Below are positions 1-9,512 of a stretch of 64,000 bases of DNA, one piece after another (the first letter of the stretch is position 1; every line of letters begins with the position of its first letter). The notes under the pieces are model-generated. The model was not told the origin of the DNA, searched no databases, and saw nothing but the letters and a program-made list of their open reading frames with translations. The DNA is from Brachionus manjavacas (taxonomy: Eukaryota > Rotifera > Eurotatoria > Ploima > Brachionidae): contig JAHQIY010000006.1 in assembly GCA_019054805.1 (NCBI GenBank), positions 3,596,001 to 3,660,000 of the forward strand, read 5' to 3'. A program made the translations under genes and the position numbers.

Positions 1-78
1 ATTCGAAAATGAGATGAGCGCCTCCCCATTATTCACTAGGATAGAATAGGGTCAATTATTTACCATATTTTTTTAGTT
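1..78 (+). repeat. SINE 3' tail (fragment cut by window edge)
   Basis: The first ~75 bases match the 3' end of the tRNA-derived SINE at 53407-53684 (shared core TGAGCGCCTCCCCATTAT, then a stretch around ACTAGGATAGAATAGGG). The 5' part lies outside the window. The same tail occurs in reverse orientation at 5405-5515, so the two copies bracket the first 5.4 kb as an inverted pair. Confidence 0.8.
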
Positions 79-339
79 AAAAAAAATTGTTTCAGTTCAT
101 TTATACTTTCGATTGCTTCTTTTGAGTTAATCACTTTTTTATTTGCATCTTGTTGCTCTTCAATTTCTATATCACAGTCTTGCTCTAATGAATTGTTTGT
201 TGCTATTGTATCGACGTTTTCTGCCTTTGAGAGCTTTCTGCGTGAACTCAGTCAAACTGAATCTTAAAAAGTTGTAGAAACCAGTTAATCACAAAACAAT
301 CTTTAAGCAACTCCAATGTGTACTCAGAGACTCTGAATT

Positions 340-1080
340 TAAAGAAATTACAGCAATCTACAATGCATCGAAAGTTTTTGAACGTTCAATCGAAAATAAT
401 TGTGAATTTTTTTAGATTGAAGATGCAAACAAATTGTGGGTGACAAGAAGATACTCGATACTTAGGTTTCACTATCTCCCAGAAGATTTCAACAAGGAAT
501 TACTTCGAGACTTTTTCGATGCTGTTAAAATCAATGGTCTCAAAGTTGAATAATTTTAAGAAGAAACATTCAAAGAAAGTCAAGTTAAAAACGGTGTGAA
601 ACGAGAAAAGTTTCCTTCCGAAAGAATCAGTACAATTAGTTAGAAATTCGACTGGTCCAACAGTTCTATACGGTTTAGAGTGCATAATTGCTGGACAGAA
701 ACAAAATTGTTTTTTTTGTAATGGTGAAGGGCACAATATTGCTAGATGTCCTGTTAAGAACCAAGCTTGCAAAAACTGTTAATCAAAAAGGACATTTGAT
801 CCAGAAGTGCTCTTAAGCTGAGAGGCTTAAATCGATTGAACGAGCAAAAATAGACTTTGTGAAACAAGCGGTTCAAGAAGATGAAGAAGAAATTTCTCAA
901 ATAGAAACAAGCATGATAACCAAAAATCCAGAGTTCCCAAATTACGAGTCAGCAAATAAGGAATCTCTTTTGTCGTCACAGTCCAGTTTAAAAAAGAATG
1001 CAAACTCCAGTTCTATCAGTTAATCTTGATAAAGATTCTGAACAAAAAACTGCTCAAATTTCGCAAAATTAAGGGATCAA
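340..1080 (+). pseudogene. Decayed gag/LINE-ORF1-like fragment with zinc knuckles
   Basis: No intact frame remains, but a reading through stops and frameshifts gives a CCHC zinc knuckle at about 700-755 (CFFCNGEGHNIARC) and, one frameshift later near 770-820, a second one (CKNC..KGHLIQKC). Downstream is a hydrophilic Glu/Ser/Lys-rich stretch. Paired knuckles after a basic region are usual in retroelement nucleocapsid or LINE ORF1 proteins that bind the element RNA. It could belong to the LINE that continues from about 2490 or to the gypsy remnants beside it; I cannot decide which. Confidence 0.6.
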
Positions 1081-1449
1081 TCTATAATGTCAACAAAAAT
1101 ACCTTGTTACCAATGTTCAAACAAGTAAGCAAATCAAGCGCGTTTCAGATTCCGACAATTTAAAAACAGATGAATCAACAAACAAAAAGATCAAACTAAT
1201 GATAAGGAAAACAATAAATTAATAGCGTATATCTAGACAATAATATTGGACAGAATTCAGATGAAATCAACAGCTATTTTATACAAAACCAGTCTAACTC
1301 AAACAAACAATGATGAAAAATCTATCCAGTCTTTCCTATCAGAACAGGTTAGTAATTACACACTGGAACTGTCTTCACTTACCCATCACAAATGTTGTAA
1401 TTTCTTTGATCTTCTTAAAGATAAAATAACAAGTTAAAATTTTCTTATT

Positions 1450-1596
1450 TTTCCGAATTTCGATGAAGTTTTCAAGCTGGAAACGGACGCAAGTGATGTT
1501 GGTATAGCAGGTGTACTTTCTCAAAAAATAAATGGTGAATGGAAACCGATTGCATATTGGAGTAGACAGTTGACTTCTGCAGAAAGAAATTATTGA
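1450..1596 (+). pseudogene. Ty3/gypsy-type RT/RNase H junction fragment
   Basis: A 48-codon frame contains the hallmark start of the retroelement RNase H region: [14 protein letters not shown], followed by a [16 protein letters not shown] motif. In gypsy-type Pol proteins this lies just after the reverse transcriptase and carries the first catalytic Asp. The rest of Pol is absent. It abuts, tail to tail, a minus-strand gypsy fragment starting at 1597, so the junction is a rearrangement and not one element. Confidence 0.75.
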
Positions 1597-2339
1597 AAGT
1601 CGTCGATCTGATGCATCGTAAAATTACAACAACCAAGTTCATTCATTGATTTAGCAAATATATCCTCGTTTTCATATAAAAATGAATCTATTCTCTTTTG
1701 TTCTTCTTTAGAAAATTCAACTCGATTTAGTGCTTTGTTTTTTCTGTCTTTTACTACTTCTTCCCCACCTAGTGAACTATAAATTTCTTTAAGTTTATCC
1801 CTAGTTCCTTGTACCTAACCCATATAGTCGAGACCAATTAAGCAATCATGTTGTAAGTCCACTGCCACATAAACATCAAGTTTCACTTCATTAGTACCAA
1901 TTCTTAGAGATGCCGTGTAAGATCCAATAACATTCAACGGTTGACCATTCGCAGTCGTAAAGGAACCTTTTGTTTTTTGTAATTCTTTACATCCTAGTTT
2001 TCTCCAGATATTTTTACTAATTAACGTCTTCACACTTCCTGTGTCTAATAAGCATCCTATCTTCTCTCCATTTAAGTACCCGAAAACATATTTCAAGTCG
2101 TAATTATCTGACTCTTCATTTATGTTATTGGTATTTGCAGAAAAATGGTTTCTTCGATCATTTCTGATTGTTGCCATTGGTGTCGATCTATTCAATGAAC
2201 TAAATTGGCTATCATAACCCAATCGATAATATTGATTGTACATATTTCTAATCCCATTAGGACAATTCCTCTTAATATGTCCTTCCTGATTACACAAAAA
2301 GCATCTCATTGCTGGTTTTTGAACTGGATAATTTGGCAT
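1597..2339 (-). pseudogene. Ty3/gypsy-type gag-pol fragment: zinc knuckle, protease, start of RT
   Basis: On the minus strand the 174-codon open frame at 1815-2339 has a CCHC knuckle (CFLCNQEGHIKRNC) near its N-terminus and a retropepsin-type aspartic protease core (CLLDTGSVKTLI, then LIGLDYMG as the second conserved segment). After one stop the same frame continues to about 1600 with the pre-RT linker, ending at a DIFAKSMNELG motif that normally leads into reverse transcriptase. The order knuckle-protease-RT is that of a Ty3/gypsy polyprotein. It is truncated at both ends with no LTR recognisable nearby, so it is dead. Confidence 0.8.
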
Positions 2340-2489
2340 TTAATTCCTGCTTGTTATATATGCCACCCAATGTTCTTCTTAACTTTGAGCTTTTTAAAAC
2401 AGTCAGAAACTGTAGAAACTACAAAAAATGCTTGATTTAATAAAAAAAAAATATAGAAACTACATCTAAGTTGGTGATCTAAGAGCTAG

Positions 2490-2990
2490 AACGAAGCTAT
2501 TAGGCTACGTAAGGGAAAATGAAAACGGTATAATGTTGGAAAGAATAATCAATGGGTTAGACTTTTCTGTAATCAATGATAAGCACCCTACTTACAATAT
2601 TTTTTATAAGAATTACTTTAAAATTCTTGATCTTTTTTTAGTTTCATCTTCATTAATTGACAAAATTACCTACTTCAATATCTTAGATAGTCAAGACATG
2701 ACTACTGATCCACTGATAAGTAGACCTTTTTGGAAAAAAATTTATAAATTTAGAAGGAAAAAAGGATTAAATTTAATCCAAAATTTGTTTTCAAATGAAA
2801 AGGAATTCAAAACTCATGAAGAAAAGAACTTTGGAGAACCCTTATCTTCAATAATTAGTCCTAATTCTGATTTTATTGATTCTTAGAAAGTTTTCGAATA
2901 CTTCTTTCTAACTCTGAATTTTTTAGAAATTATGATCAGTGCAATTTTAATGATCCAATTTGCTTAAATGAATTAATTATGGCTTTAAAA
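2490..2990 (+). pseudogene. LINE A: C-terminal end of AP-like endonuclease and linker
   Basis: The frame 2533-2886 resembles the end of the apurinic-like endonuclease domain of Jockey/CR1-group LINEs: an N-D-x-x-P-T-Y-N segment, then ILDLFLVSSSLIDKI, which in such proteins precedes the last catalytic His. Frameshifted sequence to about 2990 continues with the linker ahead of reverse transcriptase. The 5' part of the element is missing or lies in the decayed sequence upstream. Confidence 0.65.
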
Positions 2991-2999
2991 GATTGAAAA

Positions 3000-3880
3000 A
3001 TGAAACGGTACCCATTAATTAATTCTTATTTAAGATCATTTATGATCTTGTAAGAAATTGATATTCAATAAGATCTAAGGAAATCTTTTTAAGTTACTAA
3101 AAGATTCCTCTAGATAAAGAAACTTGAAAATCTATTGCTTTTTTTATTTTGCCCCTTAAAAAAGTTGAAAACAATTGAATTTTTGAACGAATTTTGGCCA
3201 TCTATTGTTCGTTTATTAAAAAAAAAATGTTTGGTCTCCAACAGCAAAAAAAAGTAATTTTTTTTAAATATATATTTTTAAGACCTTTCTAATATTTTTT
3301 TTTAAGAATTGATTCCCCTCAAAGTAATTTACAAGACGAGGGATTGATGTAAGAAGAAGAAAACGAATTGTGTTTGAGGCAGAAGAATCCAATGAAGCGA
3401 GTACTACAAAAGATAAAGACTCAATTGATGAATATGAAGCAAGAAGACCAATTGTACGAGACCAAACAATGAACTCAATTAATTAATTTTATTTATTTTA
3501 TAAATTAAAAAAAATAGCATAATAAAATTAATCAATAAATTTGCAATGATTTTTAATTACTATTTTTAATTAATTAAGTCTTTTAGAAAGTGTTTTTTGA
3601 TAATTATAGCTCTAAATCGATATAAATCAACAAATTATTTAATTGAGAATTTAATAAAAGATCGTTTAATGATCTTAAAAAAAAAGTGAACTGAACTCAT
3701 AAAGATTCTCAAAATGAAAATGTTAAGTAGCAGCCAAGATTCTTGATTAGATCTTGCCCAAGATGCTTCCTGGAATTAAGTCTGGGGTATCAGGACATGA
3801 CCAAAAAGATAATTTAATGCTAAAAAAATTACCTAGAAATTTATTAATAGTAGTAGTAGTAGTTTAAACTGAGGCTTGGA
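3000..3880. other. Unidentified ~0.87-kb insertion splitting LINE A
   Basis: LINE A coding similarity stops near 3000 and resumes near 3880. The AT-rich interval has a ~52-codon frame ending near 3483 on the plus strand (basic then acidic: RRGIDVRRRKRIVFEAEE) and a (TAG)n microsatellite at 3847-3863. Weak inverted similarity exists between about 3030-3052 and 3660-3680 (TAAGATCATT). It may be a decayed DNA element, but no family is recognisable. Confidence 0.35.
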
Positions 3881-5400
3881 GTCAACCAAGCAGAGCTCTA
3901 ATGAGCTTTAGCAATAATAGAAATCATAGCACTTTTTAATTTATCTCTTAGAGAAGGTAAGGTCCCGAAAGCGTGGAATACTTCGAACATTACAATGATT
4001 CAAAAAAAGGCCTCTAATTTACAAGATCCTTTTAATTACAGTTACTGTAACCAATAGTTTATTTAAGATTATACATTTTTTTGGAACATAATTTACTCCT
4101 TATCAAGGAGCAATCAGGATTTAGGAAACACCGGCGAACATCAGATAATCTTTTCTTTTTAATTCAAAAAATTGTGGAATCATTTAATAGAAAAAAAAGA
4201 GTTTGTGGCCTTTTTTTTGATATTTCTAAAGCCTTCGATAGGCTTTGGCATGAGGGTTTACTTTTTAAATTGATTAAAATGAATCCACCTCATTACTTGA
4301 CTAACTGGATTAGATCCTTTTTAGATAGTAGGACATTTAAGGTAAATGTGAATGACCACTTGAGCGACGAATATCAAATAACTGCAGGTGTTCCTCAAGG
4401 CTCAGTAATTAGTCCTCTTTTATTTAGTATATATATTAATGACATCCCCAAAAGAAACAAAACAAATAACGAATACTCTCTGCTCTTCCCAGATGATCAA
4501 GTTACATTCTTCATTTATAATAAAAAGGGGAACCTAGAAAATAAGATAAATAAATACACCAACGAACTAGAACAATGACTTATTTAATCATTTGAAAAGT
4601 CGTTTTAAGTAGTCTTTTTTAGGTACAAAGAAGAGAGTGATAATCTAAACTTAAAAATTTATGGAAACAGAATAATGAGCCAAAAAGAAATCAAGTTTCT
4701 TGGTATAAAATTTGATTCTAAATTAAATTTTAATTTATTATTAGACGAAATTAAAGAACGCTGCAATAAAAGGTTAAATATTATTAAAATATTGTCAAAT
4801 AAAAAATGGGGTCTTAATCAAAACACACTAAGAAAGAAAATATTTATTTAAATCTTTAGTCGGATCAAATTTAAACTCTTCTTTTCCTTGCTTGAATTCA
4901 TTTTCAGAAATAATAACAAGAAACTACAAGCAATTCAGAACACAGAAGTAAGATCTATCCTTAAGTTAAAATATGATACTCCTTCCAACATCGTGCATCA
5001 TGAAGCTTTTAATAAATTTAAATTGCTAACAGTCTCAAATCGGCTTTTTGAGAGACATGTTGGGACAGGACTGAGTCATTCTATTCCATTGGTTGTAAGA
5101 CTGGTGGAAAAATACAAAGAAGGTTTCGAATCGATATATATTTAATACCCAACTCCATTGTGTAATTACCACCTAACTTTTTTTCTCCTTTTTTCCTGAA
5201 ACCTGAACTATGTAAACATGTACCACATGTAACAATCTATGTCTTATAAACCTTCATTTTTTTTTAGCTTATTTACTTTATTTTGATTTTTTTCATTTTA
5301 TTAACTTTTATTTTAATTTTGATTTTGATTTTGATTTTTTTAATTTATTCTGAAGGAGCCCTAGCTCGGTACAGAAAACATAGAAGTAAAAAAAAAATTT
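3880..5400 (+). pseudogene. LINE A: reverse transcriptase and 3' end, decayed
   Basis: Frames 4081-4578 and 4888-5145, plus frameshifted sequence between them, give a non-LTR reverse transcriptase: SGFRKHRRTSDNL, then DISKAFDRLWHEGL, AGVPQGSVISPLLFSIYIND and a catalytic box in which the usual (A/Y)xDD reads FPDDQ. The thumb part (KFLGIKFDSKLNF) and C-terminal part follow. The non-coding 3' end runs through a TTTTGA-rich stretch to an A-rich tail near 5395. At least four stops or frameshifts make it inactive. Homologous fragments lie at 12289-12628 and 56600-57110. Confidence 0.85.
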
Positions 5401-5404
5401 TTAA

Positions 5405-5515
5405 CAAAAAAATATGATAAATAATTGACCCTATTCTATCCTTGTGGGTAATAGGTAGGCCCTCATCTCATTTTCAAGTACCTTTTTGAATAACGGCAGC
5501 CGCCTGGACATCATA
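5405..5515 (-). repeat. SINE 3' part (5'-truncated copy)
   Basis: The reverse complement contains the SINE body end (CAAAAAGGTACTTGAAAA) followed by the family tail ending in AGGATAGAATAGGG. It lies antisense against the A-rich end of LINE A and forms an inverted pair with the tail at 1-78. Confidence 0.8.
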
Positions 5516-7685
5516 GTGGTCACATTTATGGAATCAAGGTTTAAACAGCAAGCAATATCAAAGTCGAAGGATCTGAAAGACCGGACGTCCTTCGAGCAGG
5601 CCCACATCAATTCGACAAAACCCTAATCGAACGAGTTCTCAAGCGTAACCTCAGAGAGGTGCGATACAGACGTAACCATGAATCGCAAGGAGGCACTGAA
5701 CATGATTTAACACCGCTATGTAACACCGCTATGGTATTAAATCAAGGGAGCAATATGAGGGTAAAAATTTCTACTTAGTTATCAGCTGGAGTGAGCTTAG
5801 AGATATCTACAAGAATAAGAAGGCCGTCAATCCTAAAAGCAAATCAATCAAAAACAATAAAAACATGCTAATCTGATTTTTTTCTATCTGAATGCAACTA
5901 CCTTGTTTCTACGTTATGACGAGTTCGGTCCCATAATGCCCTGACGCTCAAACACCAAATGCGTTGTCAATTTTGATGTCTTTCACCAGGCAGCTTTATA
6001 AAGCGAATCAACTTCTAAACCTTCGTAAATTACACGGTCAAGACTGCATACATCCGTTCGTCGTTAAGAGTTGCGCGAACTACTTCGCCGAAACTCTCAG
6101 CGTTATATTTGTCCAGTCTTTCACCTCTGGTAAGACGCCCGATCTGTCGAAAAGACCCAATGACTAGCCTATTTTCAAGAAAGTAAATAGAAGTCTGTTA
6201 AGCAATAACAGGCCAATTGATCATGGAATGGACTACAAGAAACGTCATGATGGAACACCTCTACAGCAAAAAAAAAAATCTGCCGAGGTGCATGGCTTTG
6301 TCCTCAACAAATCGACAATTACTAGCCTCTTAAAAACAGCAGTCAGGATCAGCGCGGCCATTAACACGGTTTCGAGTATCGCTTAGTGAAATGGATCAGA
6401 GACTTTCTATCAGGTCGTAAGGAGCGAGTAGCATTAGGATAGTATGTGGCAGATTGAAGAGAAGTCACTAGTGGAGTCCCTCAGGGCCGTGTTCTAGGCC
6501 CGCTTCTGTTAATTAGCTACATCAATGAAATGCCTGATATAGTAAACTGCGTGATCAAGCTTTTCGCAGACTACAAAAAGCTTATTGCAACAATCCGTAA
6601 TGTTGAAGACCTATCATTGCTGTAACGGGACCTTGATGCACTCACTGAGTGGTCCACAACTTGGCAAATACTGTTCAATTCCGAAAATTTTAAATAATAG
6701 AATTCAGCAGATTCGGCCAGAACAAGTACAGTCAACCCTCTTTAATCCGGCCTTCGATACCTCGGAAAATTCGATTACTCGGAGGATTTGGGCCAAAAAA
6801 ACCTGCTTTGTGTAAAATACATTATATTTAAACTCTTTAATCCGGCGAAGCCAAATTTCCTTTATCCGGCGCATTTTTAAACAAATTGTATAAAGTTTTG
6901 TTAAGAAATATAAGCAATTAATTTTTATTGAAAAAAAATTAAACATAAAATTATTTTTTTTTCATTATTTTTTCTCCTTTTCTTCTCTCAATTGTTTGTT
7001 TTCTAAAAAATGAAAGAAATAACAGCTGATAATAATAATAGAAAAAAGTAGAGCTAAGTTTTAAATGATGATGATATTATAAATTTAGTCAAAAATCAAA
7101 GCGAGGTTAACGATGAGTCCGAGGACAACGAGAATGCTATAATTATAGAAGAAAATACTGTTAATTACAAAAGTCTAGTCGAATCTTTAAGTATCATTGC
7201 TAATTATGCTGAACAGCATAAGAATTGCTTAAGTGAAGAAGATACAAACACTTTTTATAATTTGTCAAATAAACTAAGGTTTTATAAATTAAAAGAAAAA
7301 CAATCAACACTTGATAATTTTATTCGTAAATAATAATTATACATTTAATTAGACTTGTTTTTTTGTTAGGTTTATCAATAAAAAATTTTTTATAGAACTT
7401 TTTTCTTCAATCCGAACTTTTTGTTAAAATTACAATTTTCCGAGATAACGATATCTCGGAGAATCGCTAATTCGGCCGAATATCTTAAAAATTAACTTGT
7501 CCGAATTAACGAGGGTTGACTGTACTGAAAAAGATCTGGGATCTGGGAAAGATCACGAGCAATCTCAAGTTCTCCTGCCATATCAAAGCCCAAACAAAGG
7601 CTAATTCCATTCTTAGACAGCTGAGAAGAAAGGACCAGGCTCAAAGATTCACAGATTGTACTTACTATGAAATAGAAAACAATTA
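5516..7685 (+). pseudogene. LINE B: CR1/Jockey-like reverse transcriptase, split by a DNA transposon
   Basis: Frame 5964-6167 matches the N-terminal RT segment of CR1-like LINEs (HPFVVKSCANYFAETL). The palm follows in broken frames at about 6360-6660: SGVPQGRVLGPLLLISYINEMPD-like, then LFADYKKL in place of FADDxK. The pogo-like element at 6729-7522 interrupts it. After that element the LINE resumes with the SNLKFSCHIKAQTKANSIL segment that normally follows the palm. Several stops make it a fossil. Sequence at 5516-5950 is of normal base composition and probably belongs to it, but I find no clear domain there. Confidence 0.75.
6729..7522 (+). mobile_element. pogo-like (Tc1/mariner superfamily) element, internally deleted
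   Basis: The 794-bp element is bounded by inverted ends (CAGTCAACCCTCTTTAATCC at the left; complement of the right end CAGTCAACCCTCGTTAATTC) and flanked by TA on both sides (6727-6728 and 7523-7524), the target duplication of Tc1/mariner-type elements. Removing it and one TA rejoins LINE B. Inside, the plus strand at about 7073-7333 is open and ends with a Lys-Gln-Ser-Thr-Leu-Asp-Asn-Phe-type C-terminus like that of pogo/Tigger transposases. The DNA-binding and most of the DDE region are missing, so it would need a transposase in trans. Confidence 0.85.
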
Positions 7686-7802
7686 ATTAACTTTGTATAT
7701 CTAATAAGATTTTTATGCATCTAGCCACTATAGATGTCTTCCTAGTAAGACGTGTCCGCAGGAATGCTTGCCGGAGTTTATTTTTTATTATTATTATTAT
7801 TT
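7686..7802 (+). repeat. CR1-like LINE 3' tail with (TTA)n
   Basis: A GC-richer segment (GCCACTATAGATGTCTTCC, then a CGCAGGAATGCTTGCCGG-like stretch) ends in a TTATTATTATT microsatellite. The same arrangement is found at 24840-25190 and, inverted, at 62020-62290, so this is the 3' UTR of one LINE lineage and most likely the end of LINE B. Confidence 0.6.
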
Positions 7803-8000
7803 AGTCATCAAAACACGAAAAGAATAAGGTTATTTATGTATATGACAAAAAGAATCGGTCCTAGGACTGACCTTCGAGGGGCCACAATCAATACTTTTAG
7901 AATATCGGCATATATCACGTCTCCAAAGCTAGTATTAACTTTTTCCCTACCAGATAATTCATTATTTATTTAGAGTGTAACATATGTCAAATTTGTCATT
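7803..8000 (-). pseudogene. LINE reverse transcriptase palm fragment
   Basis: The minus strand reads APRRSVLGPILFVIYINNL, a diverged form of the RT signature GVPQGSVLGPLLFxIYIND. Only about 60 codons are recognisable. It lies in opposite orientation to LINE B and is a separate insertion or an inverted piece. Confidence 0.7.
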
Positions 8001-8269
8001 GGGTGTTGATTCGGTAACGACGTTTTGGGATCATGGCATCTATTTTCATCAATCCGTTAAATTTTTTCAGAAAAATTTTACTCTCCAAATAGAAGTTGAT
8101 GAATCTCGAATTCCGAGGAATTTTTAGTCGCCATTTAGGTAAGCATTATTAAGTTTTTTATTCAAAATTTTTTTTTTTTAATTTGTTAGATTTTTAATCC
8201 TTACCAAAAATTGTTTTCTCGTCCTTAGCATTAAGGTACGATTTTAGTGAAAATTACTTAATTTATATT

Positions 8270-8920
8270 GCTATGATGCAATATTATGTATAATTTTATC
8301 GATGGTACACCAATCGAGTGTGTAAATGAATTCACATACCTAGGTAGCACAATCAGTACAACGTTGGGAACACACAGAGACATTAAAAATAGACTTGATA
8401 AAGCAAAGAGTGCCTTCGCAAGACTCAAGCCAGTATGGAAGTTAACCAGCTACAGTAAAGAAACAAAACTTAAACAATACAACAGCGTTGTGAAAGCAAC
8501 ACTGATGTACGGAAGTGAATGTTGGGGGATGTGTGAATCTGACAGGAAAAGTCTTAACACCTTCCACACGGGAAGCCTGCGGAGGATTCTCGGGATACAC
8601 TGGCCTGAGACATTGTCGAAAGCTGACCTATACAGAAGAACAAATTCATAGCCATTAAGTCAATGCATTAAGAACAAAAGACTACGATGGCTCGGACATG
8701 TACTTAGAATGAAAGAAACACGGATTCCAAAAAGAGCCCTTCAATGGAAAACTCAAGTGCGACGTAAGGTAGGACGACCAGCAGTAACACGGAGGTCAAC
8801 AATCACGAAAGAGCTCTTTGAAATGGGAATGACATGCGGAGAAGCAAGGGTAAAGGCAAAAGATCGACTTGAGTGGAAATCAAAAGTAGTGACCCTATGC
8901 TCCACAAGGAGTGAATAAGG
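8270..8920 (+). pseudogene. LINE C: C-terminal part of an RTE-like reverse transcriptase
   Basis: One continuous frame from 8286 to 8918 is interrupted by a single in-frame TAG at 8649-8651. It shows the post-palm region of RTE/BovB-like elements: FTYLGSTIS, a LKPVWK..SKETKLKQYNS segment, YGSECWGM, LRRILGIHWPETLSKADLY, then RWLGHVLRM and a GRPAVTRR segment with AKDRLEW at the end. The copy is 5'-truncated, as usual for LINE insertions, and relatively young given only one stop. It differs from LINE A and LINE B in lineage. Confidence 0.8.
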
Positions 8921-9512
8921 AAAAAAAATTACGTACAATGACAAATCCTTAATGTTTCCGTAAGATTACGAAAGCATGATAAAAATTAGCTATTCTAGGC
9001 TTTTTGTAGAAATAAAAAATAAGTTTAAGTGAAGTTTTTCTTTAATTAGTATTTTTCTTAAATCAAATGTTTAAAAAAAATGAAGCCATCATTAAATTCT
9101 AAATTTCTAAATTATTTTCTAATTAATAAAATTAAAGAAAAATGAAAAAATTTCTCTTTGAAAATTACTTTTTTACTTCTTCAGTCTTATGGAATTTTGA
9201 ATTTTGTTTCTCAAACCCTTAGGAATTTTTTAAAGTTTTTTTTTTAATAAAAATTGTATTGATCCGAAAATATTTTTTCATTTTTATCCTAAAAAATAAA
9301 GCCTTCGGTAAACAAAGAAGAATCTAATTTTTTTATCCAAGGTTTTCATAAATAGACTCTTATATTAAAATAATGTAAAAAACCCATTAAGATTCTTTCG
9401 ATTCTAAAATAAAAAAATCAGAGAAGGTTATGTTACAAAGAATGAAATTAAAAACCAAATTAGAGGATTTTATTAAAAATGAGTAATTAACAGAAATTTC
9501 AATCATAACAAT
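8921..9512. other. AT-rich spacer without recognisable features
   Basis: The spacer separates the retroelement cluster from the 3' end of the first receptor gene. I see no coding frame or repeat signature. Confidence 0.5.

Noticed and set aside
3010..3700. TIR element ends at TAAGATCATT
   Set aside because: Only about 10-12 bp are shared and the rest does not align, so I list the insert without claiming TIRs.
6704..6946. Minus-strand 80-codon frame
   Set aside because: It spans the LINE B/pogo boundary and part of the TIR, so it cannot be a gene.
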